A model generated the notes under the pieces. The model was not told the DNA's origin. It saw nothing but the letters and a program-made list of their open reading frames with translations, and did not search any database. The translations under genes were made by a program, and so were the position numbers. Positions 34,927-43,715 of a stretch of DNA of 64,000 bases are shown one piece after another; positions within the stretch are counted from its first letter, which is position 1, and the number at the start of each line of letters is the position of its first letter. The DNA comes from an uncultured Bryobacteraceae bacterium (GTDB lineage: Bacteria; Acidobacteriota; Terriglobia; Bryobacterales; Bryobacteraceae): the NCBI GenBank assembly GCA_937924525.1, contig CALDSU010000013.1:1-64000 (forward strand), read 5' to 3'.

Positions 34927-35682
34927 ATGAGATTCGCGCCACTGGTCCCATTGCTGGCCGCCGGTCTGTGGGGGGCTTTCGCCGCCCACCCCCCGAAGAG
35001 CCGGGATATTCAGGATATGTTTCACAAGGACACCCTGCCGCAGCCGGTCGTTCCCAAGAAACCGCGGGTTTCGCCGTCGGGTCCGTCGAAACGCCCCGAT
35101 CCCGCGACCTTGCCGGTCAGCGCTCCGTCCCGCCGCCGCGTCGGCTTGCGCTACCGGTTGCAGATGGAATCGGCGGCAGGCGCCGCCGCGGACGTCGATG
35201 CGGCGCGCATCTTCCGTTCGGGAGAAGCGGTTCGCCTGATCGTCGATTCGAACATCGACGGCTTCCTGTATGTGTTGCTGACCGGATCCAGCGGCAAACA
35301 GACGCTGCTGTTCCCGCATCCGGACATCAACGGCGGCCTGAACCGGGTGACCGCCGGGGTCCCCTACACGGTGCCGGCCGGGGGCTGGTTCCGGTTCGAC
35401 GCCACTCCGGGCGAGGAACGGTTGCTGCTGGCCGTCAGCCGCGCCCCGCTCGAAAACCTTCCCACCCGCGTGACGCCCGACGAAGCCAAGCCCGTGGTCG
35501 GGGCGGAGGTGCTGATGGCCGAACTGAACCGGCAGGTGCGGAGCCGGGACTTGGTCTTCGTGAAGGAAGAAACGCCCGCCGCCCAGCCCGGCGCGCCTCC
35601 CGTGCAAGCCGTGCTGTGGGTGAACGCCAGCGATACGGACAACCAGACGGTTTACGCAACCGTCGTTCTCCAACATCGATAA
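34927..35682 (+). CDS. Exported DUF4384-like protein, paralogue 1
   Basis: The 251-residue protein has a signal peptide (residues 1-19), a basic Pro-rich spacer and a DUF4384-like beta domain (FRSGEAVRLIVDSNIDGFLY, LLFPHPDINGGLNRV, WFRFDATPGEERLLLAVSR). It ends in VVLQHR. Two tandem paralogues follow, with 11 and 5 bases between genes. DUF4384 domains frequently occur in or beside caspase-like proteins, and the fourth gene of this run is one. Start ATG 34927 with GGAGG. Confidence 0.75.
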   Translation: MRFAPLVPLLAAGLWGAFAAHPPKSRDIQDMFHKDTLPQPVVPKKPRVSPSGPSKRPDPATLPVSAPSRRRVGLRYRLQMESAAGAAADVDAARIFRSGEAVRLIVDSNIDGFLYVLLTGSSGKQTLLFPHPDINGGLNRVTAGVPYTVPAGGWFRFDATPGEERLLLAVSRAPLENLPTRVTPDEAKPVVGAEVLMAELNRQVRSRDLVFVKEETPAAQPGAPPVQAVLWVNASDTDNQTVYATVVLQHR

Positions 35683-35693
35683 AGAGGTCAGCC

Positions 35694-36380
35694 ATGCACG
35701 GTGCTTGTCTCTTGTTGCTCCTGGCTCCCACGACGGTTTGGGGCCAGCCGCGCGCCCGGGACCTCTATTTTTCCCCCGCGCGCGCCAGCGCTCCGGCCAG
35801 CGCGGCGGCGCTGGGACTGCGTTACAGCCTGCTGCACCTGCAACCGGGCGGGGCTTGGCGCGAGGTCGACACCTCCACCGTCTTCACCTCCGGCGACCGG
35901 ATCCGGCTCCAGGTAGAGGCCAATCAGTCCGGTTTCCTGTACGTGCTGCACCAGGGATCCAGCCAGGAATGGTTCGTCATGGAGGGCAGTCCGATTCGCG
36001 TCGAGACGGCTCTCCGCACCGATGTGCCCCCCGGGGGGCGTTTCTATTTTGACCACCAGCCAGGCGAGGAGAAATTGTTCCTGGTGCTGAGCCGGGCGCG
36101 AGACGCGGAACTTGACCGGATGCTCGGGATCGCGCCTGCCGTTCCGCCGGGAGCGCCTCCCGCCGCGACGCCGGCGTCCGAAACGCCCCGGACCCGCTCT
36201 CCGGTCCAACTGGCCTTCCTTCGGACGCTCGAAACGGAGGTCCGGTCGCGCAACCTCGCGTTCGAGAAAGTGGACCAGAACACCGCCCCCGTCCAGGCTG
36301 AGCACGCGGTGTACGTGGTGAACACCAGCGCCAGCGCCGGCGCGCGCGTCGTGGTGCAGGTCAGCCTGCAACATAGGTGA
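35694..36380 (+). CDS. Exported DUF4384-like protein, paralogue 2
   Basis: The 228-residue product has a signal peptide ending near VWGQ and the same beta domain as its neighbours (FTSGDRIRLQVEANQSGFLY, PGGRFYFDHQPGEEKLFLVLSR). A Pro-rich insert precedes the C-terminal strands, which end VSLQHR. Relative to paralogue 1 the segment between the first and second conserved blocks is shorter and lacks the FPHP motif. ATG 35694 is preceded by AAAGAGG. Confidence 0.75.
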   Translation: MHGACLLLLLAPTTVWGQPRARDLYFSPARASAPASAAALGLRYSLLHLQPGGAWREVDTSTVFTSGDRIRLQVEANQSGFLYVLHQGSSQEWFVMEGSPIRVETALRTDVPPGGRFYFDHQPGEEKLFLVLSRARDAELDRMLGIAPAVPPGAPPAATPASETPRTRSPVQLAFLRTLETEVRSRNLAFEKVDQNTAPVQAEHAVYVVNTSASAGARVVVQVSLQHR

Positions 36381-36385
36381 CGCAG

Positions 36386-37114
36386 ATGGCGCGCTCTACC
36401 ACTCCGGCTGTCCTCGCGCTGCTGGCGCTGACTCCCGGCGCGCCCTGGAAAGGAGAGGCCGGGGCGAGTCAGTTCCGTGCGCTGACACCCACCACCCACC
36501 GGATGGAAGTGAGACTGGAACAGGCCGCTGGCGCCGCATGGGAGGCCGTCGACCCGGGGCGCGTCCTGGATGCCGGAGGGAGGGTGCGTTTCCGGGTGCG
36601 CGCCAACTTCGAAGGGTTTTTGTACGTGCTGAACCGGGGCACTTCGGGGACCTTTGCACTCCTGTACCCGCAGCCCCGGGACGACAACCGGATTCTGCCC
36701 GGGCGCGACTATCCGGTGCCGGCCGCGGCCGGCCACTTTCAGATCACCGGGAAGCCCGGCTACGAGACGCTGTACTGGATCGTGAGTCCGGCCCGGCTGG
36801 CGCCGGAGCCGGACTTGCGCCCCGTACCCTTGACCCCCGAACCAGCCGCGCCGCCGGCCACCGGACCAGCGGCTCCGGCGCCGCCCCTAGAACTGCTGCC
36901 CCGCTGTCACGGGGAAATCTTCCGCGCCCGCGGCGAATGCGTCGACGTCACGGCGGGGCCCCGCGCGGCCCGGTTCTCGCCGCGCGGATGGCAGGTCTCG
37001 GCGGCGCGTTCCCGCGGTTTGGACTTCGCCCGGCACGAGGATTTCGCGGTCATTTCTTCCACCGCGCCCCTCACCGAGCCGGTCATTTACGAGTTCCGGT
37101 TGGCGCACCGATGA
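36386..37114 (+). CDS. Exported DUF4384-like protein, paralogue 3
   Basis: A 242-residue protein with the DUF4384-like core (VRFRVRANFEGFLYVLNRGTSG, ALLYPQPRDDNRI, KPGYETLYWIVS) and the C-terminal ending FRLAHR. The signal peptide is less clear than in the other two. Two Cys residues (LPRCHGEIF and RGECVDV) in the C-terminal half are absent from the paralogues and may form a disulfide. A GTG at 36377 overlapping the previous stop is an alternative start. The stop overlaps the caspase gene start (ATGA). Confidence 0.7.
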   Translation: MARSTTPAVLALLALTPGAPWKGEAGASQFRALTPTTHRMEVRLEQAAGAAWEAVDPGRVLDAGGRVRFRVRANFEGFLYVLNRGTSGTFALLYPQPRDDNRILPGRDYPVPAAAGHFQITGKPGYETLYWIVSPARLAPEPDLRPVPLTPEPAAPPATGPAAPAPPLELLPRCHGEIFRARGECVDVTAGPRAARFSPRGWQVSAARSRGLDFARHEDFAVISSTAPLTEPVIYEFRLAHR

Positions 37115-39171
37115 GATTCCCCCTTCCCGTTCTCTGGTTTGGCTGGCTGGCGGCGATGGCGCTCGCGCAGACCTCGCGTGACCTTCGCGTGGAGCCCGCG
37201 CCCGGTCAGCCCGCCGTCGAAGTCCGCATCCCCCGCAGCTATGCGTTGGTCATAGGCATCGCCAAGTACCCGCACCTTCCGGCGGAAGCTAACTTGGTAT
37301 ACTCCGAACGCGACGCCGAAGAAATCTACCTGGCTCTGCTCAGCCGCGAAGGGGGCAATTTCCAGCATGTCCGCCGGCTGATTGGCCCGCAAGCCACCCT
37401 GGCCAATATTCGCCGCGAACTCGAGCAGTGGCTGCCCTCGGTTGCATCCGACCAAGACCGCGTCCTCGTGTATTTCGCCGGGCACGGCTTTGTGCATCAA
37501 GGCAAGGCGTACCTGGCGCCGTACGACATCCGCCGCGAAGACATCGCCGGGACGGGCTACCCGATGGAGCGGCTCGGGCGCGTGTTCGCCAACCAGATCC
37601 GCGGGAAGTGGAAAGTGCTGCTGACCGACGCTTGCCACAGCGGCGCGATTTCGCCGGGCGTGGAGTCGGAAACCCTGAACCGAACGCTGGCCGGCGTCAG
37701 CCCTTCGTTGTTTTCGCTGACCGCCAGCCGGGATCGCGAGCTTTCCTACGAAGGCGCCACCTGGGGCGGCGGGCACGGCGTGTTCACGTATTTCGTGAAG
37801 CAGGGACTGGAGGGCGCCGCCGACGAATCCGGCGACGGAGTGGTGACGGCGGACGAACTGGCCGAGTACGTGCGGCGCAACGTCCGTGAGGCCACCCGCG
37901 AAGCCCCCGGCGGGCCGCAAACGCCGACTTCGGACCGGGGCAGCTTCGATCCCAATATGCTGCTCGCGTATGTGCCGTCGCGCGCCCGCCCCGCCACCCC
38001 CGCCGCTCCGAAAGAGGGCGCGCTGGTGATTGAAGTCAACCTGGACGGAGTGGAGGTGTTCGTCGATGGCCGGTCGGTAGGCGTCGCCCACCGGGCGCAA
38101 CCGCTGGTGCTGCCCGGGCTTCCCCCCGGCGTCAAGCTGGTCAAAGGGGTCCGCCGGGGATACGAACCAGTCGGCCCCCGCGAGGAAACCGTCTACCCGG
38201 GGCAGCGCACGACCGTCACTCTGAAGCTGCTGGTGCCGGCGCGCCGTCCCAAGGCGGCGCTCGATCTGCTCGAACAGGGTCTGGAGTTTTATCAGCGCGG
38301 CACGGAAGCTAACTACCGGAGGGCCGTGGAACGCTTCACGCGCGCGCTGGCCGCCGATCCGGCCTACAGCGAAGCCGCCCTCTACCTCGGCCGGGCGTAT
38401 CACGCGCTCTACGATGAGGAGAACGCGCAACGCTGCCTGCGGCGGGCGGTCGAGATCGATCCGGACTACCTGGAGGCGCGCGCCGCGCTTGGCGGCATGC
38501 TGCTCGACGTGGGGGACGTCGATGAAGCGCTCCGTCAACTGGCGGCGGTGACCACCCGCGACCCGGAGTACCTGCCAGCACATTACCTGCTGGCGCAGGC
38601 GTTCCGCATGAAAGGCCAGTATCGCGAGTCGATCGAGTCGGCCCGCCGGGCTATGCGGGCCGCCAGCCACCCGCCGGAAGCGCACTTCTGGCTCGCGGAG
38701 AGTTTGCGGATGAGCGGGCAGTATGAAGCCGCCATTCCCGAGTACGTCGAGTACCTGCGCCGGAGCGACTTCGACACCCAACTCGCCGGAAAAATCAACT
38801 ATTACGTCCGGACCTACCTGGTTCCCGGGATTCCGGGGCGCAAGAGCCGGCCCGCGCTGCCGGACATCTGGCGCGACCTGCGCGGGCTGGCCTGGTTCGG
38901 CATCTGCAACTGCGAGTACAAGCTTCAGCGCTACGACGCCGCCATCGCGGACTGCCAGAAAGCCCTGTCCTACCAGCCCCGCTACCCCTTCGCCCACTAT
39001 CTGCTGGGGCTCTCCTACGCGCGCCGCGGCCAGGCCGCGGGCGACCTGGCCAGTCTCGCGGCCGCCCGGCAGCACTTCGCCCTCCTGCTGGAGATCAACG
39101 CCGAGCTGGAGGAAGCGCACTACGCGCGTCAGAACCTGGCGGCCATCAACGAGGCGCTCCACCGCCGGTAA
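37111..39171 (+). CDS. Exported caspase-like peptidase with PEGA and TPR domains
   Basis: The 686-residue protein has a signal peptide (cleavage near MALAQ), a C14 caspase-like domain at about 40-270 with the catalytic dyad His125 (YFAGHGF) and Cys175 (TDACHSG), a PEGA beta domain near 305-370 (VIEVNLDGVEVFVDGRSVG) and at least six TPR-like repeats from 380 to the end. Both catalytic residues are present, so it should be active, with an Arg/Lys-type specificity as in metacaspase relatives. Its ATG overlaps the stop of the third DUF4384 gene, which indicates coupled translation. It may process or scaffold envelope components of the same locus. Confidence 0.88.
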   Translation: MRFPLPVLWFGWLAAMALAQTSRDLRVEPAPGQPAVEVRIPRSYALVIGIAKYPHLPAEANLVYSERDAEEIYLALLSREGGNFQHVRRLIGPQATLANIRRELEQWLPSVASDQDRVLVYFAGHGFVHQGKAYLAPYDIRREDIAGTGYPMERLGRVFANQIRGKWKVLLTDACHSGAISPGVESETLNRTLAGVSPSLFSLTASRDRELSYEGATWGGGHGVFTYFVKQGLEGAADESGDGVVTADELAEYVRRNVREATREAPGGPQTPTSDRGSFDPNMLLAYVPSRARPATPAAPKEGALVIEVNLDGVEVFVDGRSVGVAHRAQPLVLPGLPPGVKLVKGVRRGYEPVGPREETVYPGQRTTVTLKLLVPARRPKAALDLLEQGLEFYQRGTEANYRRAVERFTRALAADPAYSEAALYLGRAYHALYDEENAQRCLRRAVEIDPDYLEARAALGGMLLDVGDVDEALRQLAAVTTRDPEYLPAHYLLAQAFRMKGQYRESIESARRAMRAASHPPEAHFWLAESLRMSGQYEAAIPEYVEYLRRSDFDTQLAGKINYYVRTYLVPGIPGRKSRPALPDIWRDLRGLAWFGICNCEYKLQRYDAAIADCQKALSYQPRYPFAHYLLGLSYARRGQAAGDLASLAAARQHFALLLEINAELEEAHYARQNLAAINEALHRR

Positions 39172-39220
39172 GCAGCGGTTTGTTACTTCCCGAGCGCCGT
39201 TGCATCCGATCGGGATAGGT

Positions 39221-39400
39221 ATGCCTCTATACGAGTATCGCTGCGCCGCCTGCGGCAAAGTATTTGAACAGCTCCGCCGGATGGCGGACGCCGACCGCGA
39301 CCTGATCTGCCCGGAGTGCGCATCCGGTCGTGTCGGCCGCCTCCTGTCCACCTTCGCCACGTCCGGTTGCCACGCGCCGGCCGGCAGCCGCTTTTCCTGA
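39221..39400 (+). CDS. FmdB-like small zinc ribbon protein
   Basis: A 59-residue protein starting MPLYEYRCAACGKVFEQL with two CxxC knuckles (CAAC and CPEC), the putative regulatory protein FmdB family. Family members bind one zinc ion; the biological role is not settled. A third Cys (SGCHAPAG) near the C-terminus is typical of the family. It is 49 bases after the caspase gene. Confidence 0.85.
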   Translation: MPLYEYRCAACGKVFEQLRRMADADRDLICPECASGRVGRLLSTFATSGCHAPAGSRFS

Positions 39401-39441
39401 GGCTAAGCGGATTCGGCCCGTGCGGCCGGAAAACCCCCGGT

Positions 39442-40032
39442 TCAGTAACTGCCCTCCCGCGCGTACGGCTGGCTCCAGAGAGCCACCTGCAACGCAACGG
39501 CTTTGAACCAGGAGTCGTGTATTTGCTCCACCTCCTCCGGGGAAACTCCCGGCGCGGCCAGGAAAGGCTTCAGCGTCGCGGTGATGGGGTAAACAAAAGC
39601 GATCAGGTACCGCAGGGGAACGAGCGAGGTGAGGGCGTCGACCCCGTCCGTCCGGTTCTTTTTGACGGAGGTGTGGCGGAGCGCGATCTCGTGCTGATAG
39701 TCCAGCCACCGCTGGTCATATTCCGCCCGGCAGGTGTCGCGAATCCACTGTCCGAACCTCCGCCGGACGGCCGCCAGGTAACCCGCGTGGGGCTGTCCCT
39801 GCCGGTCCGCGAAGTGCTGGACCAGGTGTGGGTGGGACCCGACGAATCCATACCAGCTATCCAGCACCTCCTCGATCCGACCTTCCAGCATTTCGCCCGC
39901 CCGGCGAAGCCGCCGCTCGTCCTCCTCGGTGAACAGCAAGGTCCGCTTCAGCAAAGCCAGTTCCTCCAGCGTTACCGGCGAAGCAGGCAACGCGCGCATG
40001 CCATAATCGTATCCGGGAATTTGGTCTGTCAT
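39442..40032 (-). CDS. Protoglobin family heme protein
   Basis: The 196-residue protein matches the protoglobin group of single-domain sensor-type globins: IPGYDYG at the N-terminus, WYGFVGSHPHLVQHF in the middle, and WLDYQHEIALRHTSVKKN around the proximal His. Protoglobins bind O2, CO and NO. There is no fused signalling domain. The start at 40032 is preceded by AAGGAGG. It is divergent from an HxlR-family regulator with only 95 bases between, so that regulator probably controls it. A link to nitric oxide metabolism (qNor at 57257) is plausible. Confidence 0.85.
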   Translation of the reverse strand: MTDQIPGYDYGMRALPASPVTLEELALLKRTLLFTEEDERRLRRAGEMLEGRIEEVLDSWYGFVGSHPHLVQHFADRQGQPHAGYLAAVRRRFGQWIRDTCRAEYDQRWLDYQHEIALRHTSVKKNRTDGVDALTSLVPLRYLIAFVYPITATLKPFLAAPGVSPEEVEQIHDSWFKAVALQVALWSQPYAREGSY

Positions 40033-40093
40033 GGTGTGCAACGCCTCCTTCCGCAGATTAGAGGAGAGGCGCGCCGGCCGGAAAGCAGGCACA

Positions 40094-40118
40094 AACCGGT
40101 TGGGTAGTTTCCAATTGG
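40094..40118. promoter_or_regulatory. Paired palindromes in the globin/HxlR gap
   Basis: Two 8-base palindromes, AACCGGTT (40094-40101) and CCAATTGG (40111-40118), lie 17 bases apart centre to centre in the 95-base divergent intergenic region. They are candidate operator halves for the HxlR-type regulator. Confidence 0.4.
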
Positions 40119-40127
40119 TGTAAATTG

Positions 40128-40469
40128 ATGTCCACGCTGGCCCAAAAAAAAGCCGAGGGAAAACAGCCGCCGTCGGTCAGCCGGATGATCGAAGACGTCG
40201 TCGGCTGCAAGTGGTCGATGGCCGTGCTCGGCGCGGTGCGCCGCGGAGTGCGCCGGCCGGGCGCTATCGAACGGGAACTGCCGGGCCTGACGGCGAAAGT
40301 GCTCAACGAGCGGCTGCGGAAGCTGGTCCGGTTCGGCATTCTGGCGCGCACGGCGTTCCCGGAGGTGCCGCCGCGGGTGGAATATCATCTCACGCCGTTC
40401 GGCGGGCGCTTCGCACGCCTGCTCGACCTTGTGGACGAGCTGCAACACGAGTGCGGGGAAAAGTCATGA
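40128..40469 (+). CDS. HxlR-family winged-helix transcriptional regulator
   Basis: The 113-residue protein shows the HxlR pattern: VVGCKWSMAVLGAVRRGVRRPGAIERELPGL in pieces (GCKWSMAVLGA, GLTAKVLNERLRKL, VEYHLTPFG). Such dimeric repressors or activators respond to redox or electrophile stress. Only one Cys near residue 28 (GCKW) is available for redox sensing. The start could be ATG 40128 or the TTG just before. It is divergent from the protoglobin gene. Confidence 0.85.
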   Translation: MSTLAQKKAEGKQPPSVSRMIEDVVGCKWSMAVLGAVRRGVRRPGAIERELPGLTAKVLNERLRKLVRFGILARTAFPEVPPRVEYHLTPFGGRFARLLDLVDELQHECGEKS

Positions 40470-40508
40470 GCGTTGCCCCGCGCCGCTAACCAGAGTTCTC
40501 CGCCCGGG

Positions 40509-41867
40509 CTAGCCATGCCCGTTTCCGGGCGGGATCTCGCGGCCCCAGGCGTCGCCGGGCGTCGAGTAGAACAGCGGCGGAATCCCCGGAGCAGCGCGGG
40601 CGCCTTGGGCGAGCGCGTGGAGTTCGGCGTAGAGATCCAGATAGAGATCCGTAGCTTTCGTCCAACTGTAGGCTGCTGCCGTGCGCCGGGCGGCCTCTAC
40701 CCTCCGCTGGCGTTCTCGCGGATTCTGCATCAGCGTCCGCACCGCTGCGGCGAAGGCTTCGGGCTCAGGCGGCGCCAGCCACGCGTTTTGCTCGTTTGCG
40801 TACGTCAGCAAACCCCCGGATGGCGGCGCAACCAGCGGCAGCCCCGCTGCCATCGCCTCCAGCGGCGCAATGCCGAACGGTTCCCGCGGATTGGGATGCA
40901 GAAAAACGTCCGCGCAGTGGTACAGGCTGGCGAGTTTGCTCCGGTCGGCAAGCTGACCCGCAAAGTGAACCCGTCCGGGAGCCTTGGCCGCCGCTTCCCG
41001 GCGAAGCACTTCCTGCTGTCCGCCGCTGCCCGCGACGATCAGTCGATAATCGCCATCGTCTTGGAGTACCCGGATCGTTTCGATCAGCAGTTCGCAGTTT
41101 TTCTCCCGGTCCAGCCGCCCGGCGTAAAGCAGAAGCGTGGCGCCCGGACCGGCGCCGCAGGCCGACTCCCATTCCCGGCGGAGGTTCTCATCCCTCGCTA
41201 GGGAAGAGAACAGTTCGTAATCCACGCCCATCGGCCCCAACCAGACGCCCCGCCGCCGCATGTGTCCGCGACTCGCCTCCGCCAATTCGGCCGCCGTGTG
41301 ACGGGAATTGGCGATATGGTGGTCGAACAGCGGAAAGTACAACCACTTCATGTACCATCGCGCGAAATGCCGTCCGAAGCGCCTCGCCGGCAGGTACGCC
41401 GTCACGTTATCATCCATGCGTTCGCAGGAAAGACCGACCACCGTTGGACGCCACGGCGACCGCCTCCCTCGCCAAACGCGGAGAAGTCCTCCAAGATAGT
41501 TCAGGGTGTACTTATCGCTGATCTCCACCAGATCGGGCCGCTCCTGTTCGAGGATCGCTTTGATTTGCGCACCCGGCATCAGGTACGTGACCGGGTCGAG
41601 CAGCCGGTATCGCGGATTCAACGGCGCCCTGCGCGCCTTCACGTGGTAGATCCGGCCAAACTTTCCCACATCCTCGGGTCTCGTTTCCGCCGACGGCACC
41701 ACCAGCCGAAGCCATTGCTGCCGCCGATTCGCAGCTTGTAAAAGTGCGCGATAAAATGTCCGAATTCCGCCGGAATCCTCATGCCAGGCGTTCGTCAAAT
41801 GAAAGGATTTGAATTGCATCGGATTTATCTTTACCATGGCCAGGGCGGTGTGCGCTGAAATATCCAA
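40509..41867 (-). CDS. Glycosyltransferase family 4 protein
   Basis: The 452-residue cytoplasmic enzyme has the GT-B fold pattern of GT4: N-terminal HLTNAWHEDSGGIRTFYRALL, a donor-site strand LLLYAGRLDREKN near 270, and the retaining signature EPFGIAPLEAMAAGLP with its E-x7-E pair. It likely transfers a sugar from a nucleotide donor to a lipid or polysaccharide acceptor. A TTG start at 41867 has AGGAA upstream; internal ATGs at 41837 and 41819 are alternatives, and the conserved domain begins at the latter. No other sugar gene is adjacent. Confidence 0.85.
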   Translation of the reverse strand: MDISAHTALAMVKINPMQFKSFHLTNAWHEDSGGIRTFYRALLQAANRRQQWLRLVVPSAETRPEDVGKFGRIYHVKARRAPLNPRYRLLDPVTYLMPGAQIKAILEQERPDLVEISDKYTLNYLGGLLRVWRGRRSPWRPTVVGLSCERMDDNVTAYLPARRFGRHFARWYMKWLYFPLFDHHIANSRHTAAELAEASRGHMRRRGVWLGPMGVDYELFSSLARDENLRREWESACGAGPGATLLLYAGRLDREKNCELLIETIRVLQDDGDYRLIVAGSGGQQEVLRREAAAKAPGRVHFAGQLADRSKLASLYHCADVFLHPNPREPFGIAPLEAMAAGLPLVAPPSGGLLTYANEQNAWLAPPEPEAFAAAVRTLMQNPRERQRRVEAARRTAAAYSWTKATDLYLDLYAELHALAQGARAAPGIPPLFYSTPGDAWGREIPPGNGHG

Positions 41868-41968
41868 TTAAAGTTCCTAAAGGTCCATCCTTGTTTCAGG
41901 AGAATGACGACGTGGGACACCACGGCCGGTTGCGCCGGTGGCTTGGCCGTACTACGCTGGTACCCGCC

Positions 41969-42880
41969 ATGCTCCGCCGCTCGTTCCTCTCCCTGGCCGC
42001 CGCGGCCTTGCCTGCCGCCGCCCAGCCCCGCCTGATCATTGACACGCACCTGGAAGTCTGGACGCTCGATCCGAAGTTCCCCTTCCAGCACCCCGAGCGG
42101 CCGAACCTGAAGGTTGACGTGGCCGCGCCCATCGAAAACCAGGTCGCGTGCATGAAGAAGTTCGGCATCCGGTACGCGGTGCTCATCAATCCGCGCTATT
42201 ACGGCTGGGACAATTCTTACATCTCCTACGCCCTGCACAGATACCCGGATCGCTTCGTCGCGCACGGACTGCTGAACCCTCTGGACCCGCGCGCCCCGGA
42301 ACGGCTGCGCTACTGGGTCACCGAGCATGGTTTTCAAGGCATGCGCTTCAGCCCGATCTACCACCCGCAGTCGACCTGGCTGAACTCCAAGGAACATTAC
42401 TCGCTGTGGCGGGAGGCGGAGAAACTGGGGGCGGTGTTCAATTTCTATATCCTGCCGCACCAGATGCCCATGCTCGAAGACATGGCGGGCCGTTTTCCCG
42501 GCGTCAAAATCGTCGTGGACCATGCCGGAAAACCCGATTTGAAACTCCCCGACCCCTGGCCGGAATTTAAGAAGATGTTCCGGCTGAAAAAATTCCCGCA
42601 GGTCTGGATTTCCAACTCGGAACCCTATGAAATGTCGGAGTTGAAAAAGTATCCCTACCCGGACACGTGGCCGTTCTACCGGGCGATTTATGAGGAGTTT
42701 GGGGAGGACCAACTCGTCTGGGGGACCGGTTATCCGCCGCCGCGCTGGGAACTGCCGATGGACAAGGAGTTGGAATTCGTCGATCGATGGTGCCGCTTCT
42801 ACACTCCGGAAGCAAGACGGAAGCTATTGGGCGGCAATGCCTTACGGATCTGGAAGTTCCGGGGGGCTGAGCCCGCTTAG
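41969..42880 (+). CDS. Exported amidohydrolase family 2 protein
   Basis: A 303-residue metal-dependent hydrolase of the amidohydrolase_2 (ACMSD-like) group. The start MLRRSFLSLAAAALPAAAQ gives a signal peptide; the longer open frame upstream is unlikely. Metal-site sequence IDTHLEVW replaces the usual DxHxH with DTHLE. Further motifs are FYILPHQMPML, VDHAGKPD and a late WGTGYPPP in place of the usual GSDxP. The altered ligands suggest an unusual metal site or loss of activity. Substrate unknown. Confidence 0.75.
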   Translation: MLRRSFLSLAAAALPAAAQPRLIIDTHLEVWTLDPKFPFQHPERPNLKVDVAAPIENQVACMKKFGIRYAVLINPRYYGWDNSYISYALHRYPDRFVAHGLLNPLDPRAPERLRYWVTEHGFQGMRFSPIYHPQSTWLNSKEHYSLWREAEKLGAVFNFYILPHQMPMLEDMAGRFPGVKIVVDHAGKPDLKLPDPWPEFKKMFRLKKFPQVWISNSEPYEMSELKKYPYPDTWPFYRAIYEEFGEDQLVWGTGYPPPRWELPMDKELEFVDRWCRFYTPEARRKLLGGNALRIWKFRGAEPA

Positions 42881-42928
42881 GGCCCGCGGGCCCGATCGCG
42901 CCGGCGGATAGGTTAACATGGAAAGCTG

Positions 42929-43669
42929 ATGCCCTTGTTCTTTCCGGCGGGAGCATTTTTTCTCGGGCTCCTCGTGGCGCTCCCGACATCCGGTCAAGAC
43001 CACGACCCCGACGATGCGGCTTCCGGGAGCTTGAAGCCGCAGATCCCCGAACCTCTGGCCTTCGATCTGGTGCGTCCTCTTGGCGCACACAAGGGCGAAT
43101 TTGAAGTGAATTCCCTGTTTCTTCGCTCGCTTACGTCCGGGCGGATACGCTGGGCGCCGGAGGTCGAATACGCCCTGGCGCGCGGCTGGGCGCTGGAGTT
43201 CGAACTGCCTTTGGAGGGCCGGCGCGTCCAAGACTACAAAATCGCCGCCCAGAAGACGTTCGGCACGCTGGCGAAGAAGCGCTTCATCCATGGCTGGCAA
43301 GGCTTCGTCGAGTGGGAACGCGATGGCGAAAAGTGGAACACCAATCAGGTGTATATTTGGGGGGGCCGCTTTCATCCCCGCTGGTCAACGCTTTCGCTGA
43401 GCGGATTGCAGGTTGCCGATCGGAAAACAGGCCGTCTGGCGCTGGTGACCAACCATAGCGTCTTCTACGATGCCCACCGCCGCTGGATCATGGGCCTGGA
43501 AACCAACCTCCTGCAAGGGCAGAAGACGCTGGGCGCGCTGCGCATCCTGCCCCAGGCGCATTGGAAGATGCCCAAGCGGTTTCACCTGCAAATCTCGCTG
43601 GGCGTCGAATCCCAGCGCAGCGCCGGCGCCAATCCCGTGGCGGCGTGGCGGTTCATCCGCGAATTGTAA
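42929..43669 (+). CDS. Exported beta-rich hypothetical protein
   Basis: A 246-residue protein with a signal peptide ([14 protein letters not shown]). The body alternates hydrophobic and polar residues with many aromatic ends ([32 protein letters not shown]), like a small outer-membrane barrel or a MetA-pathway-type membrane protein. It contains no Cys after the signal. I do not recognise a family. It sits 48 bases after the amidohydrolase and 46 before a peroxiredoxin. Confidence 0.6.
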   Translation: MPLFFPAGAFFLGLLVALPTSGQDHDPDDAASGSLKPQIPEPLAFDLVRPLGAHKGEFEVNSLFLRSLTSGRIRWAPEVEYALARGWALEFELPLEGRRVQDYKIAAQKTFGTLAKKRFIHGWQGFVEWERDGEKWNTNQVYIWGGRFHPRWSTLSLSGLQVADRKTGRLALVTNHSVFYDAHRRWIMGLETNLLQGQKTLGALRILPQAHWKMPKRFHLQISLGVESQRSAGANPVAAWRFIREL

Positions 43670-43715
43670 CCGGCGGGAACTGGCCTCGGATCTTGGGTAC
43701 AATGCGAGAAAGCCT

